From the NCBI GenBank assembly GCA_905221605.1, contig CAJNDS010000524.1, positions 496,001 through 560,000 on the forward strand: DNA of 64,000 nt, read 5' to 3'. A program made the position numbers and the translations under genes. Under the pieces are notes generated by a model. It did not search any database. It saw only the letters and a program-made list of their open reading frames with translations, and was not told the origin of the DNA. Position 1 is the stretch's first letter. Each line of letters opens with the position of its first letter. Positions 19,969 to 29,660 of the stretch are shown here, in pieces. The stretch is from Symbiodinium natans (lineage: Eukaryota; Sar; Dinophyceae; Suessiales; Symbiodiniaceae).

Positions 19969-20010
19969 AGTTCCCCAACAGCGAGCACGCTTGGGGTTTG
20001 TAATCTGGTG
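19969..20010. repeat. Right flanking direct repeat of the 738-bp array
   Basis: Same motif as at 16490-16545 (CCCCAACAGCGAGCACGCTTGG). Confidence 0.75.
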
Positions 20011-20039
20011 AGCCCAAGCCCTGCTCCCTAAGATTTTTG

Positions 20040-20145
20040 GAGATTTTTGGGGCAACTAAACTCTGCACTAAACACCGTACCTGAGGTAACACACATTGTA
20101 TTTCAGTAATCACCCCCCACTAAGCAAAACCAAACTCTGTACCAG
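20040..20145 (-). repeat. Inverted copy of the TACAGAGTT-type repeat
   Basis: CTAAGCAAAACCAAACTCTG and ATTTCAGTAATCACCCCCCA are the reverse complement of the repeat tandemly arranged at 22.74-23.28 kb. Confidence 0.6.
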
Positions 20146-20159
20146 GGCTTATACTTGTC

Positions 20160-20245
20160 TGGCCCCACAATATTGAAATATGGGAAAACTCAGTGTTTCA
20201 ATATTGGGCTGGATCCAAGATCCAAGATCCAATATTCTGCAGAAA
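20160..20245. repeat. CAATATTG / GGATCCAAGATC element
   Basis: ACAATATTGAAATATGGG and TTTCAATATTGGGCTGGATC, with GATCCAAGATCCAAGATCC, form a partial hairpin related to the elements at 22.3-22.6 kb. Confidence 0.6.
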
Positions 20246-20465
20246 GTGTTTCAAGGTGATGCAAAAAAAGCCCCTGCTCTGGTCAAGTGAGAGTCTAGGG
20301 AGGTGGGGAGGTTTGCAAACATACAAATATTCAGGCCCTCTGGAAAGAAGGGAGGACGAGGGAAAAGAAGAACCGATTACGAAAAAAACAATGCTCAAGT
20401 TTAGGTTTTCGGGTTGATGGTCTAAATAACTACATATATATGAATTTTAAAAACAAGCATGAATT

Positions 20466-20496
20466 TACTTTGATATATATATATATATATATATTG
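20466..20496. repeat. TA microsatellite
   Basis: Uninterrupted TA dinucleotides. Confidence 0.9.
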
Positions 20497-20639
20497 CTAA
20501 AATATAAATGCCTGTTGCCTCTAACATAAAAGCTTATTGTGTTTAAAATTACGCTTGTTAAAACAACAGGCCCTTATGCTAACCGCTTGTTACATACACA
20601 AAGGTCTCTTGTAAGCGCTTAAAGCTGATATAAGCATCG

Positions 20640-20950
20640 AGTCAGGGCATAGCAAGACAACGGTTGCAAAAGCAAAGGCTAAAAGCAATAGTGATATAGG
20701 AACCAACGCTTGCTGCGCGCGCACATACAGATATTTTATTGTACGCAAAGATTCCGTGGGCGAGACAACCTCGGCTGTCCATTCATATCAAAATGCTGCT
20801 GTCCTTACGCCACGCGCGTGCGTTCAAATTGCCTGGTGTTGTAACGGGAGAGCCGGTATGTCATCGAAAGATCATAGCAAGAAAGCGGTTGCAAAGGCAA
20901 AGGCTAAAAGCAATAGGTCAATAGGAACTAAAACTTGTTGCGATTTGTCA
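20640..20950 (-). repeat. Two inverted partial copies of the 738-bp repeat family
   Basis: GGTTGCAAAAGCAAAGGCTAAA and similar text at 20660 and 20890 are reverse complements of the TTTTAGCCCTTGCTTTTGCAA part of the array unit; the intervening text also matches the unit. Confidence 0.75.
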
Positions 20951-20959
20951 TTTTGGAAG

Positions 20960-21600
20960 ACAGCTTGCCCCAAAACTCTTGGGGGTTTAGGGCGTGGCTT
21001 GGGCAATAGGGTTTGGGACGGGGCCGAGCTGGGGGCTTGGGCGTCAAGGTTATAGGGGTTTGAGGGGATATATACAGTTTTGGCCAGGGTTGGTTGTTTT
21101 TTGTTGAGGGTTCAGGGACTTAGGGTTGTGGTCTCTTGGGCTTACGGATGGAGATGTAGAGTTCAACGGTGGTTTGGGGTTTAGGGTCTAAAGTGGGGTT
21201 ATTGCTTCGGGTTGATGATTAAACCCCAAGCAGCCATAAACCTCAAACGCCAGACCCTAATTAAACCTTTCTTAGATGTATCCAAGAAAAAAAGTACTCA
21301 GGGGTCATGGTGAAGTTTTGGGTGGGTGTTTAGGGTCTGCATCTTTGGGTGTTTGGGGTGGAGTTTGGGTTGGGCGGTTTGCGGTTTGGGATTCCTGCTT
21401 TGAGTTTGTTTGTGTTGGGGGGCGGGGGGGGCGGGGAATGTTTGGGTTGTTTACGGTGGGGGGTTGTCAGGGCGGCGCAGCGTTTTTTTGAGGTGGGAGG
21501 GGGGGGGGGGGGGCTTGGGGGCGTTTCGGGTTCAGAATTCCGGGTGCTCAGGATTCATGATTTCGGGGTTGAGGGCCTGTCTGGGTGTCAGGAGTATGGT
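20960..21600. other. G/T-rich degenerate repeat region
   Basis: GGGTTT, TTTAGGG and GTTTGGGGT motifs are dense on the plus strand, with G runs at 21420-21430 and 21497-21513. Open frames here are Gly-rich and probably not coding. Confidence 0.6.
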
Positions 21601-21621
21601 TCGGAGCCGAGATGTTTTTTA

Positions 21622-21812
21622 GGGGAGTTAACTCGAGTTAACTCGGGTTGGCTCTGGGAGTTAAATTAAAAGGAAAATAAGAGGTTTTGGGGAATTAACT
21701 CGGGTTGGCTCTGAGAGTTAGCTCGAGTTAACTCGGGTTGGGTCTGACAGTTAACTCGAGTTAACTCGGGTTGGCGCTGAGACTTAACTCGAGCTAAATC
21801 GGGCTAACTCCC
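21622..21812. repeat. TTAACTCGAGTTAACTCGGGTTGG tandem repeat
   Basis: About five diverged units of roughly 35 bp around the palindrome TTAACTCGAGTTAA, interrupted by an A-rich insertion at about 21665-21695. Confidence 0.8.
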
Positions 21813-21822
21813 CTGCGCATGA

Positions 21823-22005
21823 AACACCAAACCCTAAACCCTAAATCCCATGCCCTAAGCCCGAAAACCCTAAAAAGCCCTAAGCCCTCAGCCCCCAACC
21901 CAAAACCCTGGACTCGGAACCATAGACCTAATCCCTAAACATGAGCGCCTAAACATCACCTTGAACCCGAAACCCTAAAGTCTGAACCGAAGACCCCTGT
22001 ATATA
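21823..22005. repeat. Degenerate CCCTAAA-type repeats
   Basis: CACCAAACCCTAAACCCTAA and many variants (CCCTAAGCCC, CCCGAAACCC) without regular spacing. Confidence 0.75.
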
Positions 22006-22299
22006 ATAAGCCCTTTCATCGACATAGTCGATCCAAAACTTCAATTCCAAATAAAAGTGAATAAATACATGAACCAAAAACAAAAACTCACAATAAATAC
22101 ACACATATATATAAACACATATAAACGCGAAGCCGTATATTTTACAACAGAGGAGGCTGCGGGAGCCTGTTTGTTAGAATGAGTTTGTTGCGTTGTTTGC
22201 TTTCTCGTGTTTTGTTGGATCGTGATGGCCGACGTTAAAACATCGAAACAGACAAGACCGCTTTTCAAAAAAAGTGGAGTCCTGGTCCCTGGTTATTGC

Positions 22300-22580
22300 C
22301 GCCCCCCTTCCCCCAATATTGACATATTGAAGCCCTTTCAATATTGAGCTGGATCCAAGGTCAGACGTGAAAAGATGTCGTAAAACAATCTTGGATCCAG
22401 CCAGGACACTCCCCCCAATATTGAAGCATTGAAACCCTTTCAATATTCCAAGGTAGGGCCCAGCCTGCGCCTGGATCCTAGATGGCCTCCAAAAGAGACT
22501 GTGAAATCTTGGATCTTGGATCTTGGATCCAACCCAATATTGAAACATTGAGTTTTTTACAATGTTTCAATATTGCGCCC
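22300..22580. repeat. Cluster of CAATATTG hairpin elements
   Basis: Three hairpin-forming segments share CAATATTGA-ATTGA stems and CTTGGATCC motifs. The last (22535-22575) has a perfect 16-bp stem CAATATTGAAACATTG around a 9-nt loop. Confidence 0.8.
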
Positions 22581-22678
22581 ACACTGGGCCGTGGAACCAG
22601 ATTAGCAAACAAAAGCTAAGGAGCTGTAATTGAGTGTTCATTAAAGGACGTATTCCCACAGCGTTCCACTTCAAACAA

Positions 22679-22712
22679 TATATATATATATATATCTTTA
22701 TGTGTGTGTGTG
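22679..22712. repeat. TA and TG microsatellite
   Basis: TATATATATATATAT followed by TGTGTGTGTGTG. Confidence 0.85.
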
Positions 22713-22739
22713 TTTTAATTACATATTTGCATACTTCTG

Positions 22740-23285
22740 CAGGCTTTAGTGCAGAGTTTAGGTTTTGCTTATTGGGGGGATGACAACTGAAAAACAATGC
22801 GTTAGCTAAGGTACAGTTTTTCGTACAGAGTTCAGGCTTTGCTTTTTTGAGGGTGAAATACAATGCGCTAGCGAAGGTGCTGTGTTGGTACAGAGTTTAA
22901 ATGTTGCTTCTTGGGATGATTACTGAAATTGCAAAGTCTTAGCTAGGGTACAGTGTAGTGCAAAGTTTTGGTTTTGCTTATTGGGGGGTGATTGCTTAAG
23001 GTACAGTTATCAGCGCAGAGTTAGGTTTGGTTTGCTTATCGGAGGATGAGAACTGAAATACAATGTGCTAGCTAAGGTACAGTGTTTGGTTCAGAGTTCA
23101 AGTTAAGCTGCTTGCTTATCAAGGGGAGGTGAGGGGGGGGGGGGGCGGGGGAGGGCTGATTATGGCTATTCAATATGTGTTAGTTTAAAAGAGTTTGGGT
23201 TTTGCTCAATGGGGGATGATTGCTTGAGGTAAAGTTTGTAGTACAAAGCTTAGGTTTTTCTTATTGGGGGATGCTTGCTGAAATA
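22740..23285 (+). repeat. Degenerate tandem repeat of about 55-75 bp
   Basis: About eight units of the pattern GTACAGAGTT-TAGG-TTTTGCTTATTGGGGGATGA, ACTGAAATACAATG, CTAGCTAAGGTACAGTG. The same family appears inverted at 20.05-20.14, 26.83-27.2 and 28.93-29.05 kb. Confidence 0.75.
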
Positions 23286-23779
23286 AAACCGGTGTTTTCA
23301 CAGCTTCGAGCAAAACATCCCGAACACAAGCCGAAGAGACATCGAACAGAAGAAGCGCAAGGTGGGATCAGGAGGTCCCAGAAAGAGTGAAAGGATATCT
23401 GCTCACCTGTGAGAAAAGTTGCTGTGTGCTGCTTCTTTGGGTGGGCCTTCTTTACTCTGCTCGGAAGCCATGCCAGACTACGACCACAATCGTTTAAAAC
23501 AACCTGAGCCAGTATGCACATGGAAAGCCTGCATGCACGGAAAGACAGCATTCATGCTGAACTTGTTGCACAGGTAATTGGCCCTGTCGGGCCCTTCCTC
23601 CCTCCCTGCATGTCAAGGAGCAAAATTTAGATTTACTTCCTTCCATTTGCCCCACAATACAAAGAATAAGCGTTTATATTATAGACAATGAGCGTTTCTG
23701 TTTTATACAATAAGCGTTGATGTTAAAACCCTTCTAAAGGTGTACACTTTTATCGGCATAGACGTTAATTTTTAAGAGA

Positions 23780-24125
23780 CTATTGGAAGATCAAGGTGGC
23801 CTTTGGACGACATACCGGCTCTCCCAATTTGAATGCGAGCGCGCGTGTGGCTTAGCGACAGCGCGAATGCAGCAGCATTTTGATATGAATATTTACACGA
23901 TGTTTGTGCGAACAGAATGAAATCCACGTGTGCGCGCAGAAAACGTAGCAGTTGTGTCACAAGACCGCGACGGACAGCCGAGGCTGTATCACCGGCGGAA
24001 ACATTGCGCGCAAAAAGATATCTGTATGTGCGCACGCAGCAAGTTTGGGTTCCTATAGTTTTTAGCACTTGCTCTTGCCACAGCTTTCTTGCCGTAAAGA
24101 TGCGCCTGTCCAACACCTGGTTCGA
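23780..24125 (+). repeat. Dispersed copy of the 738-bp repeat family
   Basis: TGTGCGAACAGAATGAAATCC, ACAAGACCGCGACGGACAGCC and CTTGCCGTAAAGATG follow the same order as in the 16.7-20 kb array. Single, diverged copy. Confidence 0.8.
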
Positions 24126-24221
24126 TTCCGTTTGCAAAAACGACTACACGCCGGCTGATGATATCCCACGCTGTTGGGGTCTGTTGCTGCTGAGATAATG
24201 CAATCAATAAATACAACAGAA

Positions 24222-24262
24222 TGTATATATATATATATATCTATATTTATATTTATTTTTTC
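24222..24262. repeat. TA-rich microsatellite
   Basis: ATATATATATATATATCTATATTTATATTT; simple repeat. Confidence 0.85.
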
Positions 24263-24267
24263 TTTTA

Positions 24268-24402
24268 TATACCATCAATGTTTCAGTGACCCTCAGAGCT
24301 TCCGCAAGCTTCCGAGCACTGGCCTCGCGAAGCTTGCCCTCCTGGCTCAGAATTCTCAGACTGAGGGCAACGCTGTTGAGCTGAGAATGACATAGACTCA
24401 AC
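24268..24402 (-). CDS. Hypothetical helical exon, minus strand
   Basis: The minus strand reads SQLNSVALSLRILSQEGKLR then EASARKLAEALRVTETLMVY, a plausible amphipathic helix. It may belong with the possible SH3 exon near 25.25 kb. No family recognised and boundaries are not fixed. Confidence 0.3.
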
Positions 24403-25179
24403 ATTCCCTGTGTAAGCACGCGCGACGATTTATTTGTCAGAAGCTGCAGCTGCTCAGCTCCTTCTTAAGTTCGGCTCTGCCATCCGGACCTGCGACAAGG
24501 TTTTAGAAGCGATCAGCTTCTGCCAGCCCCCCTATTTGGGTGCATTTTGGGCCAGGTATGCTGCTGATGCGCACCTACGACAAGCAGCATCACTCGCGGG
24601 TAGCTCGTGTCCTTTCTGCCAGCTGGCCATCCCAAAGCTTCTGGGTCTGCTGCAAGATGTCTAGTGTTAGTAAGCCGACAGCCCAGCAACATGTCACGCA
24701 GTCCTTGTAGTTTAAGCCATCCTGCTTTCCTTGGTTGGTCGCTCGAGTGGAAGCAGGTGCAAGGTCGGTTGCAACAATGCAGCCGAACTTCGTTTGTAAT
24801 AACGGCGCTGGCGGTGTGCCAGCGGCTGAACGAGCATCACCTGGTCATGTCACACAGTACTGCAGAACTGAAATATCGGGCCATGAGTGAAGTCTGGCTG
24901 GCTCCAAGTGTCGTGCCACAGCTGTCCTCGACCCGGCACACCCCAAGGCTCGATTCACACCATGACCGCTGCGCATGCAAGTCTAGCCGGCCGAGGCCCA
25001 CGCATGGTGTCCTTGCCAAGACAGGCAGCATAAAGAGACAGCGGTGACTTACAAGGGTCGGCGGGGGGGGTCCTTGGCGTCTTGTTTCTCAGTGCTATCA
25101 AGGTCAAAGCGGGAGATAGGACCTGAAGGTCGGACAGCTTCGTACAAGTGCAGCTAATGTACACGGCTTTGTCAACACA

Positions 25180-25250
25180 TCGCTGCAGGTGCTCACGATC
25201 ATCCAGCTTGACATAATTGCCCGGGAAGAAGCCTGGGCGACATCGTGAAG
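25180..25250 (-). CDS. Possible SH3-domain C-terminal exon
   Basis: After CGCCCAG the minus strand encodes FFPGNYVKLDDREHLQ, which looks like the closing G-x-FP-x-NYV-x-L strand of an SH3 domain. About 80 nt upstream (25345-25300) another frame reads FWLCEEWYGGRV, resembling the WW-x-G strand that precedes it in SH3 domains. Intron joins are not fixed, and the match rests on short motifs. Confidence 0.3.
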
Positions 25251-25646
25251 CGAACATGTCACTTCCCTGACCGGCGAGGTTGGCACCTGATTTTGATGAC
25301 CCTGCCGCCGTACCACTCCTCGCACAGCCAAAACTTTCACACAACTCCGGGCTCACGGATATCCAGCACAATGACGTATGCGCCGTGACAGGCCACTTAT
25401 AGCGACAAGTTCCGTGTTGTATTGAAAAAGCGTTTATAGCCTTGATGCTTCAGGTGCAGATGCACGTGTGCTGAATTCATGGCCCTATGCCTTTTGCCAA
25501 GGTGAGTTGTCTAGGATTGTCCAGACATGCTGTGTGCTGTGAAAAGGAATTGGGGTGTTGGTAATTAGAACAGAATAAGGTATGCCTGGCGAGCAAAAAT
25601 AGTTTGTAGCTGGTTGTACTTCATATGTTTGTGTTTTCGATCATGT

Positions 25647-25647
25647 G

Positions 25648-25680
<33 letters not shown>

Positions 25681-25682
25681 GG
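25647..25682. repeat. CA/TA microsatellite
   Basis: CACACACACACACA followed by TATATATATATATAT. Confidence 0.9.
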
Positions 25683-25726
25683 GTCACCGCCTATAGCGGT
25701 TCCCCTGTGTTTTTTGCACATTCCCT

Positions 25727-26410
25727 TAAACAGTTTAAACCATTTAACCATTCAACCAATGGTTTCCCCATACGAAAATCCCTAAAACCATTAAACCATT
25801 AAACCGTTAAACCATTAAACCATTAAACCATTAAACCAGTAAACCAATGGTTTCCCTCCCCAAAACCATTAAACCATTAAACCATTAAACCATGAAACCA
25901 TTAAACCATTCAACCATTAAACCAATGGTTTCCCCCCTTATGAAAAACCGCTAAACCATTAAACCATTAAACTATTAAACCATTAAAACATTAAACCAAT
26001 GGTTTCCCCCTTATGAAAATCCCCTCAACCATTAAACCATTAAACCATAAACCATTAAACCATGAAACCATTGGTTTCCCCCATATGAGAATCCCCTTAA
26101 CCATTCAACCATTTCATGGGGGGGGCAACCATTGGTTTAATGGTTTAATGGCTTAATGGCTTAATGGCTTAATGGTTTAATGGTTTAATGGTTTAATGGT
26201 TTAATGGTTTAATGGCTTAATGGTTTAATGGTTTAATGGTTTCAGGGATTCTCATATGGGGAAAACCATTGGTTTAATGGTTTAATGGTTCAATGGTTTA
26301 ACAGTTTAGGGGATTCTCATAAGGGGGAAACCATTGGTTTAATGGTTTAATGGTTCCATGGTTTAATGGTTTAAAGGTTCAATGGTTTAATGGTTTAATG
26401 GTTTAATGGT
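25727..26410. repeat. (AAACCATT)n / (AATGGTTT)n inverted repeat
   Basis: The left arm (about 25727-26115) is an 8-bp AAACCATT repeat punctuated by CAATGGTTTCCCCC-TTATGAAAATCCCC spacers. The right arm (about 26128-26410) is its reverse complement, including inverted spacers (GGGGATTCTCATAAGGGGGAA). The arms meet at a short G run near 26118-26126. Confidence 0.93.
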
Positions 26411-26559
26411 GCTCCTGCCGAGGTACCTCGTCCGCATCTTTTCTGCTCCTAAAAAGCCTGATTCGCACGCAGTGTCCCCTGTGTCTTTTCTGCTCCGAAT
26501 ATTCTGAATCGCAAGCAGTGTCCCCCGTGTCTTTTCTGCTCATAAGTGTATGTATACTA

Positions 26560-27540
26560 TATGGGATTGCGCCTTAAACCCTAACTCCCTGAACCCTAAC
26601 TCTATAGGGTTTAAAGGTGAGGGTTTAGGTTGAATTGCCGGCTTAGGTTAAAATGCTTCAATCTTAAACCCTAAACCTGTCAACCTTAACCCTATAGGGT
26701 TGGGGTGCCTACATCATGATCGGATTTGACGAGCTCTGCGGAAATATCTATATGACAAGGTTATAACTTATTGCTGTGCTTATAACTATGGGTTGGGGTT
26801 TGATTTTTATACACTTATGTAAACCCATAAGAATAAGGGGAAGCCCATCACACCCCAATAAGCGAAACAAAACATCTGTCCCAAAGACTTTACCTTAGCT
26901 AAGATATCTCAAGCAACCATCCCCCGATAAGCAAAACCTGAATTCCATCATTTAACGATATAGTTTGCTTACATGTTGAATCCCAGCAAGTAGGATATAT
27001 GTGTATGACAAGGTTATAACTTTTTGCTGCGGTTATAACTAGCGTTCATAACTAGCGTTCAGGGTTTGATTTATACATGTAAATAAACCTATAAGACAAT
27101 GACGGTAACCCCATCACGCCCCAATAAGCAAAACAAAACCCATCCGGAAAACTCTACATTACCTAAGATATCGCAAACAACCATCCCCCGATAAACAAAA
27201 CTTGAATTATCCTTTTTGTTTCTATTTTGAAGGACATTTGCTCACAGTATTCGCGCGTCACCGGGACGAAAGCCCTACAAACGTAGGCATAACCCTATGG
27301 GATTTAAGGTTTAGGGATATAAGCCTCAAGCGCTATAGGGTGATTCTATTGTATAGGTAATTAATGCCCAAACCTTAAACCCTAATAACCCTAAACCTTT
27401 AAACCCTATAGGGTTCAATGCTTCGATGTATACCTTCAGCACCCTTTGGGGTTGTATAAAAACCCCGTTATAAATCTATTCATCCGTTCTAGGGTTATCG
27501 TTTTTTTCTTGATTATCGTTTTACAGGGTTTTGTGGAACA
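26560..27540. repeat. Duplicated segment, copy 1 (left of the satellite)
   Basis: Contains TAAACCTGTCAACCTTAACC, GCCTACATCATGATCGGATT, CAAGGTTATAACTT, AAGCAACCATCCCCCGATAA and TCGCGTCACCGGGACGAAAG in an order repeated at 28.55-29.6 kb. Rich in CCCTAAA and CCCTATAGGG motifs. No gene. Confidence 0.85.
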
Positions 27541-27544
27541 ACCT

Positions 27545-28375
27545 ACAATTTCATGGATTGTAGTACAAGCTTAGTACTGGAACCGCCGCCCCCGTGAGCC
27601 GGCGGGATTTTCATTGATTTGTAGTACAAGCTTAGTACTGGAACCGCCGTCCCCGTGAGCCGGCGGGATTTTCGTTGATTTGTAGTACAAGCTTAGTACT
27701 GGAACCGCCGTCCCCGTGAGCCGGCGGGATTTTCGTTGATTTGTAGTACAAGCTTAGTACTGGAACCGCCGTCCCCGTGAGCCGGCGGGATTTTCATTGA
27801 TTTGTAGTACAAGCTTAGTACTGGAACCGCCGTCCCCGTGAGCCGGCGGGATTTTCATTGATTTGTAGTACAAGCTTAGTACTGGAACCGCCGTCCCCGT
27901 GAGCCGGCGGGATTTTCATTGATTTGTAGTACAAGCTTAGTACTGGAACCGCCGTCCCCGTGAGCCGGCGGGATTTTCATTGATTTGTAGTACAAGCTTA
28001 GTACTGGAACCGCCGTCCCCGTGAGCCGGCGGGATTTTCGTTGATTTGTAGTACAAGCTTAGTACTGGAACCGCCGTCCCCGTGAGCCGGCGGGATTTTC
28101 ATTGATTTGTAGTACAAGCTTAGTACTGGAACCGCCGTCCCCGTGAGCCGGCGGGACTTTCATTGATTTGTAGTACAAGCTTAGTACTGGAACCGCCGTC
28201 CCCGTGAGCCGGCGGGATTTACATTGATTTGTAGTACAAGCTTGGTACTGGAACCGCCGTCCGCGTGAGCCGGCGGGATTTTCGTTGATTTGTAGTACAA
28301 GCTTAGTACTGGAACCGCCGTCCTGTGAGCCGGCTGGATTTTCGTTGATTTGTAGTACAAGCTTAGTACTGGTGT
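27545..28375. repeat. 61-bp satellite, about 13-14 tandem units
   Basis: Unit: TTGATTTGTAGTACAAGCTT AGTACTGGAACCGCCGTCCC CGTGAGCCGGCGGGATTTTCA (61 bp). Units are nearly identical; a few carry single changes (CCC, TCCGCG, a one-base loss in one of the last units). Each has two dyads: GTAC-AAGCTT-GTAC and CCGCCG/CGGCGG. Confidence 0.96.
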
Positions 28376-28404
28376 CGCCTGCCTGCCGCGAAGCAGCAAT
28401 CAGG

Positions 28405-29660
28405 CCGTTTTATAACGTTATCGTTTTTTTTCTTGATTATCGTTTTACGAGTCAGGGGCACTGCCCCAAACGCTTCGGGCAACTCCTTTCATAAATCGAA
28501 TGCGCGGGGTTTTTATACAACCCCCTTTAGGGTTAAAACCTTTGTTCCTTGTAGAGCCCTATCGGGCTTTAGGGTTCTGACCCTAAACGAATCAGGGTTA
28601 AGGTATAAATGCCCGGACTTTAAACCCTTAAGGTGAAAACTCTTTGAGTTTTCGTTTTAAATGCCTAAATCCTAAACCCTAACCCCTTAAACCTTAACTC
28701 TATAGGGTTTCAAGGTTCGGGTTGAGGTTGAATTGCCGGCTTAGGTTTACATGCCTCAATCTTAAACCCTGAACCTGTCAACCTTAACCCTAGAGGGTTG
28801 GGGCGCCTACATCATGATCGGATTTGACGAGCTCTGCGGATATATGTAAATGACAAGGTTATAACTTTTTGCTGCGGTTATAACTAGGGTTCAGGGTTTG
28901 ATTTATATCCATGTAAATAAACTATAAGACAATGAGGGTAACCCCATCACGCCCCAATAAGCAAAACAAAGCCTCTATCCTAAAAACTTTATCTAGGCTA
29001 AGATATCCCAAGCAACCATCCCCCGATAAGCAAAACCTGAATTCTATCATATGACGATATGGTTTGTGTATATTTTGAATCCCAGGAAGTAGTGAAAGGA
29101 CGTTTGCTCACAGTATTCTCGCGTCACCGGGACGAAAGCCCTACAAACGTAGGCATAACCCTATGGGATTTAAGGTTTAGGGATTTAAGCCCGAAGCCTC
29201 TATTGTATTGGTAATGCCCAAACCTTTAACCCTAAGCCTTTAAACCCTGTAGGGTTCAATGGTTCAAGAAAACCTAAGGTCTGGGCATGTATACCTTCAG
29301 CACCCTTTAGGGTCAAAACCTTTGTTCCTTGTAGAGCCCTATCGAGCTTTAGGGTTCTGACCCTAAACGAATCAGGGTTAAGGTATACATGCCCGAACTT
29401 TAAACCCTTAAGGTTAAATCTCTATGGGTTTAGGTTTAAAGTTTAAAAATACCTAAATCTGAAACCCTAACCGCTTAACCTTAACTCTATCGGGTTGAAC
29501 GGTTAGGGTTTAGGTTTCATTGCGGGCTTACGTTTAAATGCCTCAATCTTAAGCCCTAAACCTGTCAAACTTAACCCTATAGGTTTGGGGTGCCTACAGC
29601 ATCATCGACTTGTTGCCGTGGTTATGACGATGGTTTAGGGTTTAAAATATATACATTTAT
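28405..29660. repeat. Duplicated segment, copy 2 (right of the satellite)
   Basis: Repeats the 26.56-27.54 kb text. Its first part repeats TTCTTGATTATCGTTTTAC, which also precedes the satellite at about 27512. A sub-duplication (TTGTTCCTTGTAGAGCCCTA) occurs at about 28540 and 29320. Confidence 0.85.

Noticed and set aside
24040-24130. tRNA gene suggested by GGTTCGATTCC
   Set aside because: The B-box-like string is present, but no A box, anticodon stem or acceptor pairing could be found. It may be chance or a relic in the repeat.
27545-28375. CRISPR array
   Set aside because: Units are contiguous 61-bp copies with no unique spacers, in a eukaryotic context; it is a satellite.
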